This document shows positions 13,751 through 17,965 of a stretch of 17,965 nucleotides of DNA, piece after piece. A model generated the notes under the pieces. It did not search any database. It saw only the letters and a program-made list of their open reading frames with translations, and was not told the DNA's origin. Made by a program: the position numbers and the translations under genes. This DNA is from an uncultured Actinomycetes bacterium (lineage in GTDB: Bacteria > Actinomycetota > Thermoleophilia > Solirubrobacterales > Thermoleophilaceae). The number at the start of each line of letters is the position of its first letter. The first letter of the stretch is position 1. The stretch lies in NCBI GenBank assembly GCA_946481495.1, contig CAMLNW010000021.1, positions 1 through 17,965 of the forward strand, given 5' to 3'.

Positions 13751-14853
13751 CCGCGGCGGCGTCGCGGCCGTTGCTTGCGTCGGCCCGGGGCTGGCTGGAG
13801 CGCGCGCGCTCGGTCTGGGCCGAGGCCGGCGTGGTGATGGCGGTCGCGCTGCCGCTGCTGCTCCTGATGGACGCCTACGTGCGCGATTCGCCAGAGCCGC
13901 GCAACGACGAGCTGATCTACGAGCGGATGGCCGAGCAGCCGTTCGACCCACACACCTTCCCGTTTGCCCACCGCGTCGCGGTCCCGACGCTCGTCCACCT
14001 GCTGCCGTTCGACCACACGTTCTCGTTCAGCCTGCTCGCTTGGCTGTCGACGGCGGCGATCGCCGGTCTGGCCTACGTGCTGATGCGGCGCTTCGAGATC
14101 AACAAGCCGCTCGCCGCGGCGCTGGCGATCTGCCTCGCGCTGTCGCCGACGCTGTTCGTCGCCTCGCTGCGCGAGGGCCGCAACGTCGACCCCGAGTCGG
14201 TGCTGGTGATGTTCGCCGGCACGCTGGCGATCGTCGACCGCCGGCCGGTCGTCTTCGGCGCGATCGTCCTCGTCGGCTGCTTCGTGCGCGAGGCGGCGCT
14301 CTTCCTGATCCCGTTCGCCTACGCGGTCTGGGCCGAGCGATTGTGGGACCCGCGCGCGCTGCGCCAGACGCTGCTCGCGTCGTTCCCCGGCGTCGCCGCC
14401 TACGTCGCGCTGCGGCTGTCGGTGCCGTCGCTCTACCGCGAGCGCGTGCTCGGCTACGACTCGCTGCTCGGCGGGCGGATCGAGGTGCTGCGCAAGGCCG
14501 CCGAGGTCCCGTTCACGGTGCTGCGCCGGCTCTTCCTCGCCTACGGGCCGCTGTGGCTGGTCGCGCCGTTCGCGCTGCGGACGCTGCCGTTCGCCCGCCG
14601 CGGCCTCGTCCTGGTCGCCGTCTGCGCCGCCGGGATGCTGTTCGCGCTCGACTGGGGCCGGATCGTCTTCCTCGCCGCGCCGGTCTTCGTCGTCGCGGCC
14701 GCATGGGTCCTGAACACCCGCCCGCGCCTAGCGCTCGTCACCGTGCTCGCCTGCATCGCCCTCGACGTCGGCTACGTGATCTACATGGAGGACTTCGGCG
14801 GCGCCCAGGACGGCATCATCGACGTCCCGCCGACGCGCTATCCGGCTGTTTAG
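13747..14853 (+). CDS. Polytopic membrane protein, probable GT-C-type glycosyltransferase
   Basis: A 368-residue protein from the GTG at 13747, which overlaps the hydrolase stop as GTGA. About nine hydrophobic helices are present. After the first helix an outer loop carries acidic residues (YVRDSPEPRNDELIYERMAEQPFDPHTFPFAHRVAVPTLVHLLP). This resembles the first loop of GT-C enzymes, which take sugars from polyprenyl-phosphate carriers on the outer face, and the FAHRVAVPTLVHLLP pattern recurs in uncharacterised bacterial GT-C-like proteins. LREGRNVDPESVLV is a second charged loop. The family call is by topology and loop pattern, not by a decisive motif. Translational coupling to a secreted hydrolase suggests work on the same glycan. 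Confidence 0.7.
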   Translation: MTAAASRPLLASARGWLERARSVWAEAGVVMAVALPLLLLMDAYVRDSPEPRNDELIYERMAEQPFDPHTFPFAHRVAVPTLVHLLPFDHTFSFSLLAWLSTAAIAGLAYVLMRRFEINKPLAAALAICLALSPTLFVASLREGRNVDPESVLVMFAGTLAIVDRRPVVFGAIVLVGCFVREAALFLIPFAYAVWAERLWDPRALRQTLLASFPGVAAYVALRLSVPSLYRERVLGYDSLLGGRIEVLRKAAEVPFTVLRRLFLAYGPLWLVAPFALRTLPFARRGLVLVAVCAAGMLFALDWGRIVFLAAPVFVVAAAWVLNTRPRLALVTVLACIALDVGYVIYMEDFGGAQDGIIDVPPTRYPAV

Positions 14854-14870
14854 CACGGTCTCGACGACGC

Positions 14871-14910
14871 GCGAAGGATTTTCAGGGCCATGGCCCTAAC
14901 GATCCTTCGC
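14871..14910. terminator. Symmetric hairpin between convergent genes (possible bidirectional terminator)
   Basis: Outer arms GCGAAGGAT (14871-14879) and ATCCTTCGC (14902-14910) are perfectly complementary. Inside lies the 14-bp palindrome AGGGCCATGGCCCT (14884-14897), separated from the arms by TTTC and AACG. It sits 17 bp after one stop codon and 29 bp before the opposing one, so it can fold in both transcripts. There is no U-run, so it is not a textbook intrinsic terminator. Confidence 0.6.
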
Positions 14911-14939
14911 TCGGGCCAGGTTTGGCGCGTCGGCCGTCG

Positions 14940-16370
14940 CTAGGGAACGATCCGCGCGACGATCGGCCCGAACGGGGAGACGGTGCCCGGCCCGCCGCGG
15001 ACGCCGCCGGGCAGGCGAGAGTCCTCGACGACGATGATCGGGCTGGGGCACCCGCCTGCCGCACACGCCGGCTCGTCGTTGCCGAGACCGAACGGCCGGT
15101 CGAGGTGTACGTCGGCCTCGGTGTCGCGCAGGTAGTAGGCAACGACCGGGCTGTTGGTGAGCACCGTCTGTGCGCCTGTCGAATCGACGAGCGCGACGGC
15201 CGGCGCCGCGTCCGGGTGGATCTCGCGGTCGTAGCGCTGGACGAAGACCGCGACGGCCAGCACCAGTAGGCCCGCTGTGGCGACCGGCATTGCCCACCGC
15301 CACGGCAGCGCGTCGATGCCGCAAGCGAGCAGTGCGCAGGCGAACGGGATCAGCCCGACGAGGTAGCGCGAGTCGAAGATCTCCGGACCGGGGATCGACA
15401 CGGCGGCGTGCAAGACGACCGCGATGGCGGGGGCGATCGCCAGCAGCCATAGGGCGATGCGGCGTTGGAGGTCGCCGAGGACCGGCCGTCGCCAGAGCAG
15501 TACTGCCGAGCCCGTCAGCGCACCCAGCAGCAGCGCGAGCTGCGCGCCCCGGATCGCCGCCGAGCTCGCCAGCCCATGCGTGCCGGTGAACAGCGACACC
15601 AGGCTGTCGCGCAGGCTCGCGGGGGAGAGGTCGGCCGAGGGCGGCGTGAGCTTCGTCACGTCGAGCTGGTCCAGCCCGCGCAGCATCTCGCCGACCAGTG
15701 GCAGCAGCGTCAGCGCCGGCAGCGCGCCGAGCACCACCACTTCCTTCCAGCCGCGCTGCCGCCACAGCGCCGGCAATGCCATCAGCGGCGCCAGGAACAG
15801 CAGCGCGTCGTACTCCGACTGGAGCGCCAGCGTGCCGCCGGCCAGGTAGAGCCACCACCAGCGCGACCGCCGGCCCTCGGCGAGGCGCGCCACCGCCCAC
15901 GTGGCGAGCAGCAACCCGAGCGCCGCCAGCATGAAGCCGCGCGAGTAGTTCGAGTAGGAGACGTGGAACGGCGCGACGGCCAGCGCCAGCGCCGACAGCA
16001 GCGCGGCGCGCGTGTTGAGCAGCGGCCGCACGAGACAGTAGAGGACCGGGACGCAGGCGAGCGCCGGCAGCAGCGCTGGAACGCGCAGCCAGGCCTCGTC
16101 GCCGAGCGGCAGCGGCGCCAGCAGCGCGTAGAACAGCGGTGGTGTGTTCTCGTAGGCCGCCAGCCGGTCGAAGAAGACATCGACGTTCGGCGCCGACGCC
16201 ACCAGCCACGAGTAGCCCTCGGCGTCGCTCAGCCGGTCGCCGAGGCCCGCGAGCCGCACGACGACCGCGAGCACGACGATGCCGAGCAGGGCGAGTCGCC
16301 GATCGACGAACCAGGCGGTCGCGAGTTCGCGACCGCCACGTTCGCTGGATGCCTCGGCTGCCGTGGTCAC
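14940..16370 (-). CDS. GT39/PMT-like membrane glycosyltransferase (ArnT/dolichyl-P-mannose type)
   Basis: A 476-residue protein from the GTG at 16370 with about ten membrane helices. The N-terminal pattern is that of the PMT_2/GT39-like group: a first helix, then LGDRLSDAEGYSWLVASAPNVDVFFDRL with the acidic DAE where the catalytic Asp is expected, then YENTPPLFYALLAPL, RVPALLPALACVPVLY and FHVSYSNYSRGFMLAALGLLLATW. These enzymes transfer a sugar from a polyprenyl-phosphate carrier to an acceptor on the outer face. The C-terminal soluble part (TNSPVVAYYLRDTEADVHL) faces outward. It lies 31 bp downstream of the second hydrolase gene, and a strong hairpin abuts its start codon. Donor sugar and acceptor are unknown. 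Confidence 0.88.
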   Translation of the reverse strand: MTTAAEASSERGGRELATAWFVDRRLALLGIVVLAVVVRLAGLGDRLSDAEGYSWLVASAPNVDVFFDRLAAYENTPPLFYALLAPLPLGDEAWLRVPALLPALACVPVLYCLVRPLLNTRAALLSALALAVAPFHVSYSNYSRGFMLAALGLLLATWAVARLAEGRRSRWWWLYLAGGTLALQSEYDALLFLAPLMALPALWRQRGWKEVVVLGALPALTLLPLVGEMLRGLDQLDVTKLTPPSADLSPASLRDSLVSLFTGTHGLASSAAIRGAQLALLLGALTGSAVLLWRRPVLGDLQRRIALWLLAIAPAIAVVLHAAVSIPGPEIFDSRYLVGLIPFACALLACGIDALPWRWAMPVATAGLLVLAVAVFVQRYDREIHPDAAPAVALVDSTGAQTVLTNSPVVAYYLRDTEADVHLDRPFGLGNDEPACAAGGCPSPIIVVEDSRLPGGVRGGPGTVSPFGPIVARIVP

Positions 16371-16394
16371 GGCGGGGGAGCGTAGCCCCCGCCG
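16370..16394 (-). promoter_or_regulatory. GC-rich hairpin abutting the GT39 gene start
   Basis: GGCGGGGG (16371-16378) and CCCCCGCC (16386-16393) form an 8-bp perfect stem with a 7-nt loop. The closing pair 16370-16394 would include the first base of the GTG start. No Shine-Dalgarno sequence is visible before this start. The hairpin could limit translation of the transferase or partly end transcription from the hydrolase gene. Confidence 0.55.
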
Positions 16395-16401
16395 GCCCCG
16401 A

Positions 16402-17928
16402 CTAGTCCTGGTAGTAGCGCAGCGCCTTGCCGGCCTTCGCGACGCGGCTGTACGACACCTCGCCGATCAGGCCGTTCTGCCACTTGATCCGCCAGCGACC
16501 GGCGGCCGCTCCGTTGCGCCGGATGTTGGTCCGGAAGATCCCGACCCTGTTGAGCCCCGGCCGCTTGATCGTCGCGAACCCGCCACCGGGCGGGGCGAAC
16601 TGCAGCTCCGGCGCCGAGAAGACGTTGGCGAGCCGCGCCTGACGCGCCGGACGGACCTGGCCGTAGACCTCGACCAACTTCGACGACTTCTTCGTCACGA
16701 CGATCGGCAGCCGGTAGGCGTCGTAGGAGGCCTTCTTCTTCTTAGTCCCCCCGGCGAAGCGCAGGCCGCTGTTGTACTGAGTCACGTCGTTGACGTCGAC
16801 GAGCTGGTACTGCCCGACGGTCTTGATCCGCGAGTCGCCGTAGAAGAGGCGGTCGGTCTCGTTGATGTACTGGGCGTGCAGCTTCGGCGTGATCCGCGAG
16901 ATCCGGTCGGGCGGGTTCGTCTGGTAGCCGAACTCGGTCACGTAGATCCCCTTGCCACCCGGGACACGCCCGCGCGCGGCGGCCTGCTTCATCAGCCGGT
17001 GCAGCCGCGGGATGTACTGCTGCGGCAGCGCGGTCTTGCTGGTCGTCTTGCGGTTCGGCGGTCCGAACCCACCCTGGTTGTAGGGGTGGATCGCCCAGCC
17101 GCCGATGTTCAGCTTCGACACGCGACCGCACTTGTTGAGCTTGCGCATCTGACCCTTGAACGGCTTGCCGTTCTCGTCGAGGCAGAGCGCCGCATAGAAC
17201 TTCGGGATCGGCGCGTTGATCGCCGCCATCTCGCCAAACAGCACCCGTCCGCGACGCGCGGGGTCGTGCTTCGCGATCGCCTTATAGCCCGCCTGCCACA
17301 GCTCGCGGTAGATCACGCCGGCGGTCTGGACGACGCCGGCCCTGGTCCGCGTCGTCTGCGGCATCACCCAGCCCGGCCCGCCGCCGCTCTTGCCGATGTT
17401 CGGCTCGTTGTAGAGCGAGTACCAGTCGACCTGACCGCGGTAGCGCTTAGCGACCGCCTCGACGAACTGTCCGAAGACCTTTGCGTCGGGCCGGTACGAG
17501 CAGAGGCCGCCACCGCGGCACTTACTCGGCTGCTCTGTCGCCCAGTACGGGCCCGGCCCGCTGATCGTGAACAGCAGCTTGATCCCGTTCTCCTTCGCGA
17601 GCCTGACGATGTTGTCGGTCGCTCCCCAGCGCGTGTACTGCGGCGAGTTGGGATCGCTCGGATCGAATCCGGCCGGCTTGGTGCGGTCGGTGAAGTCGTC
17701 GTAGATCCGGTAGAAGAGGACGTTGGTCCGCAGCACGTCGACCCCGAGCTCCTTCATCTCCTTCATCGCCGCCGCGGGGTCCTCGCCTCGCTCGCCGAAC
17801 ATCTCGGCGTCGTCCTGCATCAGCGAGAGCTGACCGGAGCTGGCGTTGGCGGCGGTCGGCGCGGCGAGCACGGCCGCGAGAGCGAGCAGCGCGTAGACCA
17901 GCGTGCGGAGGGTCTTCGAGTTCCTCAT
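16402..17928 (-). CDS. Secreted clan GH-A glycoside hydrolase-like protein (copy 2)
   Basis: A 508-residue protein from the ATG at 17928 (AAGGGA just upstream) with signal peptide to about PTAANA. It parallels copy 1 throughout: QLSLMQDDA, PAGFDPSDPNSPQY, GPYWATEQPSKC, YSLYNEPN with probable acid/base Glu175, FYAALCLDENGKPFKGQMR, WAIHPYN, GKGIYVTEFGYQ with probable nucleophile Glu332, YINETDRLFYGD, SGLRFAGG, and a C-terminal domain starting near EVYGQVRPA. Differences are a Lys-rich stretch (GGTKKKKASYD), a GGGPGWVMP insertion after the acid/base, and a C-terminal domain without the CAVC pair. It precedes the GT39-like gene as copy 1 precedes its GT-C gene. The substrate is unknown. Confidence 0.88.
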   Translation of the reverse strand: MRNSKTLRTLVYALLALAAVLAAPTAANASSGQLSLMQDDAEMFGERGEDPAAAMKEMKELGVDVLRTNVLFYRIYDDFTDRTKPAGFDPSDPNSPQYTRWGATDNIVRLAKENGIKLLFTISGPGPYWATEQPSKCRGGGLCSYRPDAKVFGQFVEAVAKRYRGQVDWYSLYNEPNIGKSGGGPGWVMPQTTRTRAGVVQTAGVIYRELWQAGYKAIAKHDPARRGRVLFGEMAAINAPIPKFYAALCLDENGKPFKGQMRKLNKCGRVSKLNIGGWAIHPYNQGGFGPPNRKTTSKTALPQQYIPRLHRLMKQAAARGRVPGGKGIYVTEFGYQTNPPDRISRITPKLHAQYINETDRLFYGDSRIKTVGQYQLVDVNDVTQYNSGLRFAGGTKKKKASYDAYRLPIVVTKKSSKLVEVYGQVRPARQARLANVFSAPELQFAPPGGGFATIKRPGLNRVGIFRTNIRRNGAAAGRWRIKWQNGLIGEVSYSRVAKAGKALRYYQD

Positions 17929-17965
17929 GCGTCCCTTCGGTCGTGGAGCCCCGGAGAAGAGGGTG

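Noticed and set aside
12245..13951. 568-residue minus-strand frame opposite hydrolase copy 1
   Set aside because: Antisense shadow: the plus frame has a signal peptide and catalytic motifs, this one has none.

Overview
The window is bacterial, very GC-rich and densely packed. Many genes start with GTG, and at least five gene junctions overlap by a shared GTGA (stop TGA inside the next GTG start). Several products look actinobacterial: a Tgt of the GGS-type, a Ste24-like M48 peptidase, a PknB-like membrane kinase, and a VapBC pair of the mycobacterial PIN type. The paired secreted clan GH-A proteins suggest Thermoleophilia/Solirubrobacterales. That placement is inference from protein style, not from a marker gene.

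Layout. Positions 2-664 hold the 3' end of tgt. Directly behind its stop codon lies a 731-bp decayed IS481-like element (670-1400) with recognisable inverted ends and a perfect 6-bp target duplication (GCTAGT). Beyond it, on the minus strand, are two lower-GC accessory genes: a small six-cysteine exported protein (2127-2540) and a membrane-anchored protein (1402-2085). Next is a tightly overlapping minus-strand operon: metallophosphoesterase, Thr/Pro-rich lipoprotein, and a transmembrane Ser/Thr kinase that lacks the helix-C segment. Divergent from it is a Ste24-like membrane metalloprotease (5160-6407), followed convergently by vapBC and a DUF3467 protein.

On the plus strand, rlmH and argS follow; ArgS has an aberrant HIGH motif. 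A minus-strand thiol-redox / cytochrome c maturation operon (tlpA/resA-like, ccmH, ccdA) sits just behind a tRNA-Gly(CCC). The tlpA gene carries an apparent 1-base frameshift.

The last third (11427-17928) is the most unusual part. Two paralogous secreted clan GH-A glycosidase-like proteins each sit upstream of a multi-spanning membrane protein of GT-C glycosyltransferase type. The two modules face each other: GH then GT on plus, against GT and GH on minus. A near-symmetric hairpin lies between the converging ends. A second strong GC hairpin abuts the start codon of the minus-strand GT-C gene. An uncharacterised HIHH-motif membrane protein precedes the plus-strand module. I read the region as an envelope or exopolysaccharide glycan locus, but no substrate can be assigned from sequence alone. 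No CRISPR array, rRNA or prophage was seen.
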